From Verrucomicrobiota bacterium (GTDB lineage Bacteria; Verrucomicrobiota; Verrucomicrobiia; Chthoniobacterales; UBA10450): DNA of 34,351 bases. The DNA is taken from the NCBI GenBank assembly GCA_003221295.1, contig QHRA01000185.1, positions 1-34,351 of the forward strand. The letters run 5' to 3'. This document shows positions 1 to 9,967 of the stretch, piece by piece. The position numbers were made by a program, and so were the translations under genes. The notes under the pieces were generated by a model. The model ran no database searches. It saw only the letters and a list, made by a program, of their open reading frames with translations, and was not told where the DNA came from. Positions within the stretch are counted from its first letter, which is position 1, and every line of letters starts with the position of its first letter.

Positions 1-1
1 C

Positions 2-379
2 GGCGGGGTGTGGGCGAATTATTCCTGGGGAAGGTTCTGGGGTTGGGACCCGAAGGAAACCTGGGCTCTGATCGCGCTGCTCTGTTACATCACCACTCTG
101 CACGGACGGCTCGCCGGTTGGTGGACCGAATTCGGTCTCGTCGTCGCGAGCGTGGTTTGTTTTCTCGCGGTCTTGATGGCGTGGTACGGCGTTAACTTCG
201 TCCTTGGAAAAGGATTGCACAGTTACGGCTTCGGCATCGGCGGCGAAACCTACGTTGGAACTTTCGTCATCGCCGATCTGCTCTTTGTCGCATTCGCGAT
301 CTGGCGTCATCGTTCAAGCAAACGCTTCCCGATCACGCGGGAGGAACCTGTAGCGGCAGCCGTGTCGGCTGCAGATTGA
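2..379 (+). CDS. Cytochrome c biogenesis protein CcsA/ResC family, C-terminal part (truncated by window start)
   Basis: Translation GGVWANYSWGRFWGWDPKETWALI carries the WGxFWxWDPKE haem-handling motif; open at the 5' window edge. Confidence 0.9.
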   Translation, partial: GGVWANYSWGRFWGWDPKETWALIALLCYITTLHGRLAGWWTEFGLVVASVVCFLAVLMAWYGVNFVLGKGLHSYGFGIGGETYVGTFVIADLLFVAFAIWRHRSSKRFPITREEPVAAAVSAAD

Positions 380-423
380 AAACGATGCAGGCGACGCGCC
401 TGCCACAACAGCAGATCGCTTCG

Positions 424-1320
424 CTACACCGGCACAGCGTATTTGTCGGGAACGAATGCTCGACCGGCCCGGGCGGCATAAACCTGCGTGAACTCAGCGC
501 CAAAGAGCAAGATTTGCGATGAGTAGTAAATCCAAAGCAGGAGCGTGATTAACGAGCTCGCGGCTCCATAAGCGGACGCCGCCGTTCCGCTACCCAGATA
601 AAGGCCGAGCGCCCATTTCCCGATCGCAAAAAATATCGCCGTCATGACCGCGCCGATCCAGACGTCGCGCCATTGAATTTTCACGTCCGGCAGAAATTTG
701 AAAATAGAGGCAAAAAGCAGAACGACGACCGCGAGATCGAAGGTTGAATAAACGACGAGTGCGATGACGATTCCGCCGGGAAGCATTGCCTGGACGTAGT
801 GACTAAAGCTTTTGAGGAGGCTTTCGAGCACGAGCGAAACCAGCAGTAAAAAACAAACGCCGGCGACCATGGCGAAGGAGAGAAAACGCGAACGTATGAA
901 TCCCATGATGCCGACGCCAGGTTTGGTCTTTACGCCCCAAATGGTGTTGAGCGCATCTTGCAACTGGCCAAAGACGCCGCTGGCGCCGAAAAGGGCCAGC
1001 AAAATTCCAATGACTGTCGCCAGCACACCCTTGTTCGGTTGCGACGCTTTCTGGGCGATACCCTGGACTACATCGATGGCGCTCTTATCCAAAAAGTAGC
1101 TCATTTGTTCCGTCACTTTTTGCCAGGCCCCGGCGGGATCGTTGCGGAAAAGGAAACCGACGATTGCCAGGAGCAAGAGAACCAGTGGCGCGAGCGAGAA
1201 CACAGTGTAGTAGGCGAGTGCAGCTCCCAGCTGAGGTACTTTGTCGTCCAGCCATTCCGAAAACGTTTGTTTCAGCAGGCTGATTGAATTGGCGACAAAT
1301 GATCCATGTTTCCCAGACAT
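424..1320 (-). CDS. YihY/virulence factor BrkB family membrane protein
   Basis: DKVPQLGAALAYYTVFSLAPLVLLLLAIVGF and later hydrophobic segments typical of BrkB/YihY. Confidence 0.9.
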   Translation of the reverse strand: MSGKHGSFVANSISLLKQTFSEWLDDKVPQLGAALAYYTVFSLAPLVLLLLAIVGFLFRNDPAGAWQKVTEQMSYFLDKSAIDVVQGIAQKASQPNKGVLATVIGILLALFGASGVFGQLQDALNTIWGVKTKPGVGIMGFIRSRFLSFAMVAGVCFLLLVSLVLESLLKSFSHYVQAMLPGGIVIALVVYSTFDLAVVVLLFASIFKFLPDVKIQWRDVWIGAVMTAIFFAIGKWALGLYLGSGTAASAYGAASSLITLLLWIYYSSQILLFGAEFTQVYAARAGRAFVPDKYAVPV

Positions 1321-1338
1321 GACGATTCCTCCTTGTCG

Positions 1339-2526
1339 CTAATTCGCGGAAGGCCGCTGGCGCAGATGCGAAGGAATGCGTGTGCGCGTTAATTTCGCGA
1401 CATTGCGGCAAGAGTCAGCACTCCTTGCCGAACATTTATCGTTTCGGTTCGTGCGCGTGCGGCGAGCTTCTGCGACCCGCACCTTGTCGATCCAGGCGCG
1501 AAGTTCCTTTAACGGCATAAAATTCACGATCCGTTCCGGCGGAATTTTTGCCGCCAACGCCGCAGCGAGGGCGAGATCGATGAATTCCAATTGCCATGGA
1601 TGGTGCGCGTCTGTGCCCATGGAAATTCGGGTTCCGCAACGTTTGGCGATTTTAAGCAGACTTATGTTCAGATCCTGCCGATCGGGGTAAGCGTCGATTT
1701 CCACCGCTTTATCGAGACGGGTCGCCTCGCGGAAGACCGTTTCCCAATCCGCGCGCAAACCGGAACGATAATTGTAAATCCGGCCGCGGGGGTGGCCGAG
1801 AATCTGAATATGCGGATTGCCAAGGGCGGCGAGATAACGTTCGGTCTGGTCGTCCTTGCGCCGCAGCGCGGAATGGAAAGAGCCGAGAACGATGTCAAGC
1901 GAGCGCAACGCCGCGGGCTCCATATCGCCTTCGCCCAAGGGATTGAGATTCATTTCGATAGAATGCAAAACGCTCAGGCTCTTAGCGCTTGTCCGCATCT
2001 CGCTATTAACAGCTTCAATCTCAGCTGACTGTCTCTTCAGCTTCGCTTCATTAATTCCATTAGCGATCGACAAGCCCTTGGAATGATCGGTAATAGCGAT
2101 GAATTCGTAGCCGCGCGCGACGGCCGCATCCGCCATCGCACGAATATCGCCGGAGCCATCGCTCCAATTTGTGTGCATTTGCAAATCGCCACGAAGACGC
2201 GTTCCCCACGACGCCACTTTGGCCAGCCGAACGCGGCTTTCGGTGAGGGTGAGAAATTCTTTCCGCAGCGGCGGCGGACGCGGCGGATGCTGCTTCCGCC
2301 GAATCCATTGGCGGATTTGTTTTTGAAGAAATGGTCCAATATGCGCCAGCTCTGTCAGCGGGCGCTTTTCTGCGACTAAATCGCGTCCCTCAACTTCCCA
2401 GAGAAACGCGCTTCGCGCGGCCCGGCGATAGGCGCGCTGCAAAACATAGGAAGCTTTGTTCGCTTCGCGCGAAAGGAGCTCGGCGATTTCGGCATTACTC
2501 GGCGGAAGATCGATGCGCGCTTGCAA
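1339..2526 (-). CDS. PHP-domain phosphoesterase related to the PolX C-terminal region
   Basis: LRGDLQMHTNWSDGSGDIRAMADAAVARGYEFIAITDHSKG, later HSIEMNLNPLGEGD and GTDAHHPWQ; N-terminal HhH-like LTELAHIGPFLQKQIRQWI. Confidence 0.88.
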   Translation of the reverse strand: MQARIDLPPSNAEIAELLSREANKASYVLQRAYRRAARSAFLWEVEGRDLVAEKRPLTELAHIGPFLQKQIRQWIRRKQHPPRPPPLRKEFLTLTESRVRLAKVASWGTRLRGDLQMHTNWSDGSGDIRAMADAAVARGYEFIAITDHSKGLSIANGINEAKLKRQSAEIEAVNSEMRTSAKSLSVLHSIEMNLNPLGEGDMEPAALRSLDIVLGSFHSALRRKDDQTERYLAALGNPHIQILGHPRGRIYNYRSGLRADWETVFREATRLDKAVEIDAYPDRQDLNISLLKIAKRCGTRISMGTDAHHPWQLEFIDLALAAALAAKIPPERIVNFMPLKELRAWIDKVRVAEARRTRTNRNDKCSARSADSCRNVAKLTRTRIPSHLRQRPSAN

Positions 2527-2620
2527 TTAAGACTGGAGGAAGTGCCGCGATGGAACCTCCATGGTAGATCCACCGCAGCTGTTTCCTTCCGCCCCCAGCT
2601 TCGGTAAGGAGAACCCCCAA

Positions 2621-3109
2621 TTATTGCGCCTTAACGTTAATTAAAGTTTTCGCCAGCTCCGTTAGTTTCTTGTCGGTGGCACCTTCTTCATCCAGCGTCT
2701 GTTGCAAAAGTTTCGCGCCTTCGCTGTCACCAAGTAATTCGGCATAAGTGCGGGCGCAGCCGTAGCCGGCTATCTCGTAATGCTCGACTCGCTGCGCCGC
2801 AGCGATAAGTCCGGCATCCCGCACTTCGTCTTCCGCGTCCTGTTCGATCATTTCCGAACCTTCCTCGATCAGGCCTTCCATGCCTTTGCACTTCGGGCCA
2901 CGAGTGCTCTGGTCGTGAGTCTCCAGGATTTTTTCGAGTCGATTAACGTGTTCTTCTGTCTGGTCGAGATGCAATCTAAATCCATCGGCAAGGCGTTCAT
3001 TGGTGGCAGCCTTCGCCATTTTCGGCAGGGCCTTGGTCAGTTGCTTCTCGGCGCTGTGAAGGTCTTTCAGTTCGTGAATGTAGAGATCTTTCAGTGTTTC
3101 TAGTTGCAT
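2621..3109 (-). CDS. Ferritin-like DUF892 (YciE/YciF) stress protein
   Basis: LKDLYIHELKDLHSAEKQLTKALPKMAKAA signature. Confidence 0.92.
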   Translation of the reverse strand: MQLETLKDLYIHELKDLHSAEKQLTKALPKMAKAATNERLADGFRLHLDQTEEHVNRLEKILETHDQSTRGPKCKGMEGLIEEGSEMIEQDAEDEVRDAGLIAAAQRVEHYEIAGYGCARTYAELLGDSEGAKLLQQTLDEEGATDKKLTELAKTLINVKAQ

Positions 3110-3185
3110 AACGTGGGGATTTCGAATTTCAGCGACGATCTGGATTTGTTCTTTGTCAAAACAAGTCGGGAATCGTCCTTTGACT

Positions 3186-3722
3186 TTATTTGCGACGTTT
3201 GATTCGGCGTTTTTGTTTTCTCACTAACTGCGCTGCCCGTTTCGGACCGTGCCGCGCAATTGGTCGGAATTTCTTTCCGCGTTCCTGGTTATAGGAGATG
3301 AAAAAGTGTTCGATCTCCTTTAACAGTGCTGGGCTCACATCGGAGAGGGTTTTAACTTCGGCATGGGTTTGTGATTTCGCTGCCACCGCGATTAACCGAT
3401 CGTTGCGCTCCTTCTTACCATCCTCACTTTGTTCGGCTTCGATCACGCCGACGAGGCGCGATTCGATGAGACAACCACAGAAAGCGGGTTCATCCATTAA
3501 GACGAGCGCGTCGACCGGGTCGCCATCGTCGGCCGCGGTCCCGGGAATTGAGCCGAAATCGAACGGGAAAACCGTGCCATGCGGAAGGACGCTCTTGAGA
3601 ACGTAGGCTTTGCGCTTCATGTCGAAGGCAAACTTACTTCGGCATCCTTTCGGTGTGTCGATGACAACGTTCAAATTGCCCGATTTCGGATCAAACGGCG
3701 GCAATCTTCTGAGCAAATTCAT
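3186..3722 (-). CDS. Soluble inorganic pyrophosphatase family protein (ORF opens at 3782; M at about 3722 preferred)
   Basis: NVVIDTPKGCRSKFAFD and PFDFGSIPGTAADDGDPVDALVLMDEP match the PPase metal-binding DxDPxD region. Confidence 0.88.
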   Translation of the reverse strand: MNLLRRLPPFDPKSGNLNVVIDTPKGCRSKFAFDMKRKAYVLKSVLPHGTVFPFDFGSIPGTAADDGDPVDALVLMDEPAFCGCLIESRLVGVIEAEQSEDGKKERNDRLIAVAAKSQTHAEVKTLSDVSPALLKEIEHFFISYNQERGKKFRPIARHGPKRAAQLVRKQKRRIKRRK

Positions 3723-3824
3723 TTGTGTCGTACGAATTCGCTGTTCCCGGTAAAATTGCGCGGCACATTTGCAACCTTTCACTAGCTATCAGTTCTGATG
3801 GTCCAGTGCGTTGCTGCACCGCCG

Positions 3825-4442
3825 CTAAGATCGTCTTCCAAAAGTAATGCGGCGGGAAAGGCGGGTATCGGCTTTCAGATAGCGTTTCATCAACTGCAAA
3901 GCCTCTTTGTTCTCCTTTGCGGTATTCGAAATAACGCAGTCGGAGGGGACCGCCAGTTCGTAATCGCGTATGTAGGCGTCGTTCGCGGTAAAGAGGACGC
4001 AAAAATTTCCAGCAATGCCGGTAATGATAAGGCGCCGCACGCCAAGGTATCGCAATAACGTTTCCAACGTGCTGGAGAAAAATCCGGAGTGCTTTGGCTT
4101 CAGGACAAAATAATCGTCCTGCTTCGGATAAAGCTTTTCGATGAGCGAGCGGGCTTTTCCCTCGCGGCAATGCTCGATCAAAGCACGAAAATCGGAGCGC
4201 CAGCGCCCGAAATTGTCATTCACATAGATCACCGGAACTCTTGCCGCTTTGGCTCGCCTTTTCAGTCGCGCAATTTTGTCAGCCAGATCCGGGATAAAAC
4301 GGGCCAATTGTTTGGCCTCGGGGAAATCGAGATCGTTAATTACGTCCACAATGATCAGGGCGACCTCCGATTTGTCGGGTGCGCTGCCATGCAGATCAGC
4401 GTTCCTATGGCGCTGAGACTTTCGTGGAGTTGTATGAGACAT
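3825..4442 (-). CDS. Isochorismatase-family cysteine hydrolase
   Basis: VALIIVDVINDLDF, PVIYVNDNFGRWRSDF, GVRRLIITGIAGNFCVLFTANDAYIRDYELAVPSDC (catalytic Cys context). Confidence 0.9.
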   Translation of the reverse strand: MSHTTPRKSQRHRNADLHGSAPDKSEVALIIVDVINDLDFPEAKQLARFIPDLADKIARLKRRAKAARVPVIYVNDNFGRWRSDFRALIEHCREGKARSLIEKLYPKQDDYFVLKPKHSGFFSSTLETLLRYLGVRRLIITGIAGNFCVLFTANDAYIRDYELAVPSDCVISNTAKENKEALQLMKRYLKADTRLSRRITFGRRS

Positions 4443-4564
4443 GGATCGATGGCTGCCATCAATAAATCGCGCTTGATCTCGCGAACGAATGCAGCACTAC
4501 AAATTCCACGAAAAATTAAGCGCATTTTTTCCCTCGCGCGCGTTTTAGGGCAAGGAGAGAGAAA

Positions 4565-4681
4565 ATGCATTTACGAGATAAAATTAACCAAGCTGGTGCT
4601 ACCGGATATATTTTACTTTGGTTGCTCGGGATTCCGATTCCAATTCTGCTCATCATCTTTTTATTGCGCGGCTGTACCTAG
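4565..4681 (+). CDS. Small single-TM membrane protein, 38 aa (MHLRDKINQAGATGYILLWLLGIPIPILLIIFLLRGCT)
   Basis: ATG preceded by AAGGAGAG-type SD; coherent hydrophobic helix; below the supplied ORF length cutoff. Confidence 0.65.
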   Translation: MHLRDKINQAGATGYILLWLLGIPIPILLIIFLLRGCT

Positions 4682-4703
4682 CCCGGGTGGGTTTTGATTC
4701 CAC

Positions 4704-4997
4704 GTGCAATGGTTCGTTCTAGTCTTGGGATCGTTAGCCACCTTTCGTTTAAGCCATCTCATCACGAAAGAACGCGGGCCGCTGGCCATTTTCGAGCGTT
4801 TTCGCAATGCGCTGCCAGGTGGACGCGGTTCAGCTCGAGAATGGGTGAACTGCATCTGGTGCTTTTCCCTGACGGCGAGCGCGCTTGTTTGCTTCGTCCT
4901 TTGGGCGGGCGGCCTTCGCCTGGACTGGACCTATTGGATCTTACACTGGCTAAGTTTCAGCTCGATCTCGCTCTTAGTTAACAAGGCCTGCAAATAG
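4704..4997 (+). CDS. DUF1360-like small membrane protein
   Basis: LVLGSLATFRLSHLITKERGPLAIFERFR ... VNCIWCFSLTASALVCFVLW pattern. Confidence 0.7.
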   Translation: MQWFVLVLGSLATFRLSHLITKERGPLAIFERFRNALPGGRGSAREWVNCIWCFSLTASALVCFVLWAGGLRLDWTYWILHWLSFSSISLLVNKACK

Positions 4998-5190
4998 TGC
5001 TTGATGGATCGCAGCCGATTTCATAAATGCGAAACGGGGGTGTTTTCCTTTCATGTTGCCAACAACGCCTATCCGCTCCGACGAAATTGCCTGAGTCTCT
5101 TTGCGAAAAGAAGGGAGATGGTGCGCGATACTGGCGATTGATGAGCCAACGCTCGAATCGTTGGGAATGTCGTAAGCGAGACAAACCGCA

Positions 5191-5226
5191 AAAAGCCGTC
5201 GCGAGGCATTCGCGGCGGCTTTCTTG
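5191..5226 (-). terminator. Intrinsic-type terminator hairpin
   Basis: 10-bp stem GCCGTCGCGA/TCGCGGCGGC (5195-5204/5210-5219) with T5 run on the minus strand after the stem; possibly bidirectional (TTTCTT on +). Confidence 0.7.
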
Positions 5227-5409
5227 CGTACATAAGAATGTCGATCGAAGATGGATGTCGGAACTCCTTTAGGGCGATACATAAGCCGATGTGCGACAGA
5301 AACGATAAGCCATTCGCGGCTTTGGGGAGGCGAGCCGCCGCAAGTTGAATCACGCTAGCTAAGCTCCACTTCGGGGAGCCGTCGGCTGCGGGCGTTGGCC
5401 GCCTCGAAG

Positions 5410-6039
5410 TCAGCTCACTTCAAAGCAACACGACGGCGGCTGCCCGTGCTCGCAGTGCTCTTTGACCGGAACGCCGATGATTTCCGTGAGCAGCGTCTCG
5501 ACGATCAGACAGGCGTCTGGGTAATACGCGGTGATCGCGACCAGCGGACAACTCTTGCCGCGAATAAACTTCTTCCCGTCGATCTGGTGAAGCACGACTG
5601 ATCCGCCCAATCTCTTAAGCAGGTCAAGTGCGACCAGGAGTCGTTCGTTCCGGCTCTTTTTCGTGAGCTGATCGCCATGTTCTTTCGCCAAAGATCGACC
5701 GACCTCGCGCATGCTCGCCCGAAGTTCCCGCGAACTGAGCCGCTTGGAGATGCTCGCCATAAGGTGATTAAGCAACAGTCCATATGCTTTCGGAAAGATC
5801 TGCTCGGCGTCGGCGGTAAGCCCATATGACGCGTGCGGCCTTCGAAGACCGGGTCGACTTCCTTCACGCTGAATCAGACCATCGCGTTCGAGGCTGATCA
5901 GGTGCGCTCGCACAGCATTGTCGGTCAATTTCAGGGCGGCGGCGAGTTCATTGACGGTGCACGATTCAACCCGAAGCAGAGCGAGGATCTGACCTCGCGT
6001 GCTATCGAGCATTCGCTCGCGCCATCGTTGTGGTTTCAT
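5410..6039 (-). CDS. HTH transcriptional regulator with C-terminal Cys cluster (SufR/ArsR-like)
   Basis: QILALLRVESCTVNELAAALKLTDNAVRAHLISLERDGLIQREG winged helix; C-x12-C-x18-C-x7-CC at the C-terminus. Confidence 0.82.
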   Translation of the reverse strand: MKPQRWRERMLDSTRGQILALLRVESCTVNELAAALKLTDNAVRAHLISLERDGLIQREGSRPGLRRPHASYGLTADAEQIFPKAYGLLLNHLMASISKRLSSRELRASMREVGRSLAKEHGDQLTKKSRNERLLVALDLLKRLGGSVVLHQIDGKKFIRGKSCPLVAITAYYPDACLIVETLLTEIIGVPVKEHCEHGQPPSCCFEVS

Positions 6040-6197
6040 ACAAAAGTTCAGTCCAGGGATTAAAGCAAAATATATATTGACTTATTGTGCAGGTTCGTTT
6101 TTTCTCGACTTAACATTTCGCCTCAGTTCGATCCTCGGAAGATTCGTACGTGGCATTTTTCCTCCCGAATATCGGCCTGTGGCGTGAGGAGGTTCAA

Positions 6198-7559
6198 ATG
6201 AAACGTCGGAAAACATTCGTCTTCTTCCACTCTTCCAATCGCCACAAATTTGTGACAGTTGCCTGCGTCAGCCTGGCCTTGGCGTTGCTATTTGTAATCA
6301 AGCTACTTCCGCTCCTCGCGCAAACAACCCCTGAAGTTGTGGGATATGATGACGCAATCAGCCACAACGCGCAGCAAATGCTCGCGGAAGGCAAACAGAC
6401 TTTCCGCTTCGATACTTTCGGCAGTGAAGCCTTTTGGGGCGACACGCTCAAACTGCACGAAGCCGTCGCGAAACTCTCCCCCAAAAAGGCGTTGGCACTG
6501 GGGTTAAAAGTGGATGCCGAAGCGCTGCCCGCCGATTTGGTCGAGCAAATAAAACAAGGCAAGGTCGATCTCGATGATCCGGCGACGACGCTCGCGTTGG
6601 TGAAACTGAACGCCGTCGTCGGTGTAAAAGCTTTCCTTACTCCAGACGGCAGCGGGATGAAATCGATCGGAATCAACTGCGCCTTGTGTCATTCCACGGT
6701 GGATGATTCGTTCGCTCCCGGAATTGGCCACCGGCTGGATGGATGGCCGAACCGCGATCTCGATGTAGGCGCAATCGTCGCTTCCGCGCCCGATTTGAGC
6801 GCATTCAAGAAATTGCTCGGAGTTCCCGAGCCAACAGTGCGCAAGGTGCTGAAGAGTTGGGGTCCGGGAAAATTCGACGCCCAACTAGTTTTGGACGGGA
6901 AAGCTTTTCGTCCGGATGGTAAGCCGGCCGCCACGCTCAATCCCGCTGCTTTTGGATTGGCCGGCGTCAATAATCACACGTGGACTGGTTCTTGGGGGAA
7001 CGTAACCTACTGGAATGCTTTTGTTTCCAATCTCGAAATGCACGGCAAGGGCACCTTCTTCGATCCGCGTCTTGACGATAAGAAGAAGTATCCCGTCGCC
7101 GCGAAGGCCGGTCTCGGTCATAAGCGTGACAGCGACGATCAGATAACCGGAAAACTTCCCGCGCTCCAATTCTATCAATTGGCGATGCCAGTGCCAAAGC
7201 CGCCGCCGGATAGTTTTAACAGCGAAGCGGCCACGCGTGGACAGGCGATCTTTAATAACAAGGCAAAGTGCGCCACCTGTCATGTGCCGCCGCTGTTCAC
7301 CGAGCCAGGTTGGAATCTGCATAGCGCACAAGAAATCGGCATCGATGATTTCCAGGCAAAACGATCGCCGGACAACCGTTACCGGACAGCCCCACTACGT
7401 GCGCTCTTCGATACGCAGAAAATTCATAAAGGAGGCTTCTATCACGACGGCCGATTCGCGACGCTGCCCGAGGTAGTCAACCACTACGACAAAGCGCTTA
7501 AATTGCAGTTAACCGAACAGGAGAAGAACGATCTGATCGAGTATTTGAGATCGATCTAG
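6198..7559 (+). CDS. Di-heme c-type cytochrome (cytochrome c peroxidase/MauG-like)
   Basis: Two CxxCH motifs (INCALCHSTVDDSF, KCATCHVPPLF); signal-like N-terminus; SD GAGGAGG before the ATG at 6198. Confidence 0.85.
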   Translation: MKRRKTFVFFHSSNRHKFVTVACVSLALALLFVIKLLPLLAQTTPEVVGYDDAISHNAQQMLAEGKQTFRFDTFGSEAFWGDTLKLHEAVAKLSPKKALALGLKVDAEALPADLVEQIKQGKVDLDDPATTLALVKLNAVVGVKAFLTPDGSGMKSIGINCALCHSTVDDSFAPGIGHRLDGWPNRDLDVGAIVASAPDLSAFKKLLGVPEPTVRKVLKSWGPGKFDAQLVLDGKAFRPDGKPAATLNPAAFGLAGVNNHTWTGSWGNVTYWNAFVSNLEMHGKGTFFDPRLDDKKKYPVAAKAGLGHKRDSDDQITGKLPALQFYQLAMPVPKPPPDSFNSEAATRGQAIFNNKAKCATCHVPPLFTEPGWNLHSAQEIGIDDFQAKRSPDNRYRTAPLRALFDTQKIHKGGFYHDGRFATLPEVVNHYDKALKLQLTEQEKNDLIEYLRSI

Positions 7560-7594
7560 TCAATCCGCAGAAAACCCCAAACGAAGGAAAAAAC

Positions 7595-8044
7595 ATGTCA
7601 TCACCCGCAAGTATCAAAGGTCATCCACTGCATCCCGTTTTGGTTGCGTTCCCAATCGGGCTTTGGATTTTTTCAATAATCAGCGATTTGATTTTCAAAC
7701 TAGGATATGGCGGCCCGATCTGGAATGATGTCGCGTTCTACACACTGGCTGGGGGCATCGTCGGCGCGCTCGTCGCGGCGCTACCAGGATTGATCGATCT
7801 AGTTAGTATCGAGAATTCAAAATCGAAATCGATCGGGATCTGGCACATGGTTATTAATTTGCTCGCGGTCGGTCTTTACTGCGTGAACTTTTGGCTGCGA
7901 ATGCACCGCACTCCCGGCGACAATCTTTCGATTACGCTTTCAGTGATCGGCGTTGTCTTTATCCTTATCTCCGGCTGGTTGGGAGGCGAACTCGTTTATG
8001 TTCGCGGCGTCGCAGTGAAGCAACCGCCGGATCAAAGCGTTTGA
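7595..8044 (+). CDS. DUF2231 membrane protein
   Basis: IKGHPLHPVLVAFPIGLWIFSIISDLIF motif. Confidence 0.88.
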   Translation: MSSPASIKGHPLHPVLVAFPIGLWIFSIISDLIFKLGYGGPIWNDVAFYTLAGGIVGALVAALPGLIDLVSIENSKSKSIGIWHMVINLLAVGLYCVNFWLRMHRTPGDNLSITLSVIGVVFILISGWLGGELVYVRGVAVKQPPDQSV

Positions 8045-8147
8045 CGGAGCGGCCAAAGATTTTCCGGAGAGTTGATTGTTGATCTCTCCTTTATCGACAA
8101 ATCTTTGCGCCGGGCTTGCGTTTGAAAAAGGGAGGATGGCGGACATG

Positions 8148-8954
8148 AACGCGACCAAAAAGATCGTGCTTTTTGCCGCGACAATCCTTTGGTGCCTATC
8201 TGCGCTGGGCGTTGAGGTCACTGAGTTCCAAGGAGGCGCCCACGGGTTTCCAGCACTATTGAGTGCTGATGGAAAAAAACTCGCGGATGGAGATTTCTCG
8301 CAGTGGATTGAAGATGAGCGGCTGCACATCCGGATTATTTACAGATTCAAATCCGGCCAGCGCATTGAGGAGAACGCTGTATTCCGGCAGAAGCCCGAAT
8401 TGATCCAGGAACAATGGTCCTGGCGCGAAATCAAAGACGGACAACTGCAACGTGAGTTCAGCATCGATTTTAAATCGCAGATGGCGACCGCCGTAAAGCG
8501 CGACAAGGACGAAATGAAAAATTTGTCCGACAAAATCGACATACAGCCAGGTCGGACATTTGCCGGATTCGGTTTCACTTTAACGCTGCAAAATCTGCGG
8601 AAACGTCTCATCGACGGGGAACGAATCGAACTGCGAGCCGTTGGTTTTAATCCGAAGCCGAAAGCAGTCGCGGTCGAGCTGTCACACGGCGGAATTGACG
8701 AGATGAAAATGTCCAATCGGTTACTGGAAGGCGATCGCTTTGTCATTCATCCAAAAATTCCGGCCGTCGCCAAAGTATTTGTCAACGTGCCTGACACTCA
8801 GATCTGGTTAACGAAGCCGCCCGCCGGTTTCCTGCGCTGGGAAGGTCCGGTCGCTGAGCCTAACGACCCAATTATCAGAGTTGACCTCGTGCCCGGCGAC
8901 GAGAGCGGTCCGGCAAAGCCCGTCGAAAGAACTGGAGGTGAGCGTTCGCAATGA
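8148..8954 (+). CDS. Hypothetical exported protein (ORF opens at 8076)
   Basis: N-terminal signal-like [22 protein letters not shown]; continuous ORF overlapping the next start by 4 nt. Confidence 0.65.
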   Translation, partial: NATKKIVLFAATILWCLSALGVEVTEFQGGAHGFPALLSADGKKLADGDFSQWIEDERLHIRIIYRFKSGQRIEENAVFRQKPELIQEQWSWREIKDGQLQREFSIDFKSQMATAVKRDKDEMKNLSDKIDIQPGRTFAGFGFTLTLQNLRKRLIDGERIELRAVGFNPKPKAVAVELSHGGIDEMKMSNRLLEGDRFVIHPKIPAVAKVFVNVPDTQIWLTKPPAGFLRWEGPVAEPNDPIIRVDLVPGDESGPAKPVERTGGERSQ

Positions 8955-9967
8955 GAGCGCAACGAATCCCGTCGCGGCGCACCGTGGTTATTACGGGTGC
9001 ATCCGCTGGTGTGGGCCGTGCTGCCGCCCTTGAATTTGCCCGCGAGGGCGCGCAAATCGGTCTCCTCGCCCGCGGCCGCGCCGGACTCGAAGCCGCCAAA
9101 AATGATGTGGAGCAACTTGGGGGCAGCGCGCTCGTGCTACCTGTCGATGTCGCCGATGCCGAGGCTGTGGATTCGGCAGCAATGGAAATCGAGCAACGGC
9201 TGGGACCGATCGATGTGTGGGTGAATAATGCGATGGCGTCGGTCTTTTCGCCGGTCAAACAAATGACGGCGGAGGAATTCAAACGAGTCACGGAAGTGAC
9301 GTATCTCGGTTATGTTTACGGTACGCTCGCGGCGCTGCGGCGAATGTTGCCGCGAAATCGCGGCATCGTCATTCAGGTTGGCTCGGCCCTGGCTTATCGC
9401 GGCATTCCTCTACAATCGGCGTATTGCGCGGCGAAGCATGCCGTACAGGGCTTCGTTGATTCGCTGCGCTGCGAATTGCTGCACGATCACAGTGGCGTGC
9501 GCGTGACAATGATTCAAATGCCCGCGCTCAACACTCCGCAATTCGGTTGGGTCAAAAGCCGGTTACCGCGCAAGGCGCGACCGATGCCACCAATTTTTCA
9601 ACCGGAAGTCGCGGCGCGAGCAGTCGTCTGGGCGTCACACAATTCAAGGCGTGAAATGTTTGTCGGAATGCCAACCGTCGAAGCGATCATTGGGGATCGG
9701 ATTATACCGAATCTTCTGGATCACTATCTCGCGCGAAATGGTTACGACAGCCAACAGCATGACGGTGCCGAGAAGCGGGATCGGCCGAACAATCTATTCG
9801 AACCATTGGATATGCAGCGCGATCATGGCGCGCACGGCGATTTTGATCAGCAAGCATTCGGTCGGAGCCTGCAACTTTGGGCAAGTCAAAACCGCGCCTG
9901 GCTTTTCCTAGGGGCAATTGCTCTTGGTGCAGTCGCACTCGCAGGGGCATTGTCGCGAAACGAATGA
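8951..9967 (+). CDS. SDR-family oxidoreductase with C-terminal TM helix
   Basis: [19 protein letters not shown] Rossmann motif; [20 protein letters not shown] (YxxxK). Confidence 0.92.
   Translation: MRAQRIPSRRTVVITGASAGVGRAAALEFAREGAQIGLLARGRAGLEAAKNDVEQLGGSALVLPVDVADAEAVDSAAMEIEQRLGPIDVWVNNAMASVFSPVKQMTAEEFKRVTEVTYLGYVYGTLAALRRMLPRNRGIVIQVGSALAYRGIPLQSAYCAAKHAVQGFVDSLRCELLHDHSGVRVTMIQMPALNTPQFGWVKSRLPRKARPMPPIFQPEVAARAVVWASHNSRREMFVGMPTVEAIIGDRIIPNLLDHYLARNGYDSQQHDGAEKRDRPNNLFEPLDMQRDHGAHGDFDQQAFGRSLQLWASQNRAWLFLGAIALGAVALAGALSRNE

Noticed and set aside
2780-3103. 107-aa plus-strand ORF
   Set aside because: Antisense shadow of the DUF892 gene.
4089-4697. 202-aa plus-strand ORF
   Set aside because: Antisense to isochorismatase gene and out of frame with the convincing sORF at 4565.
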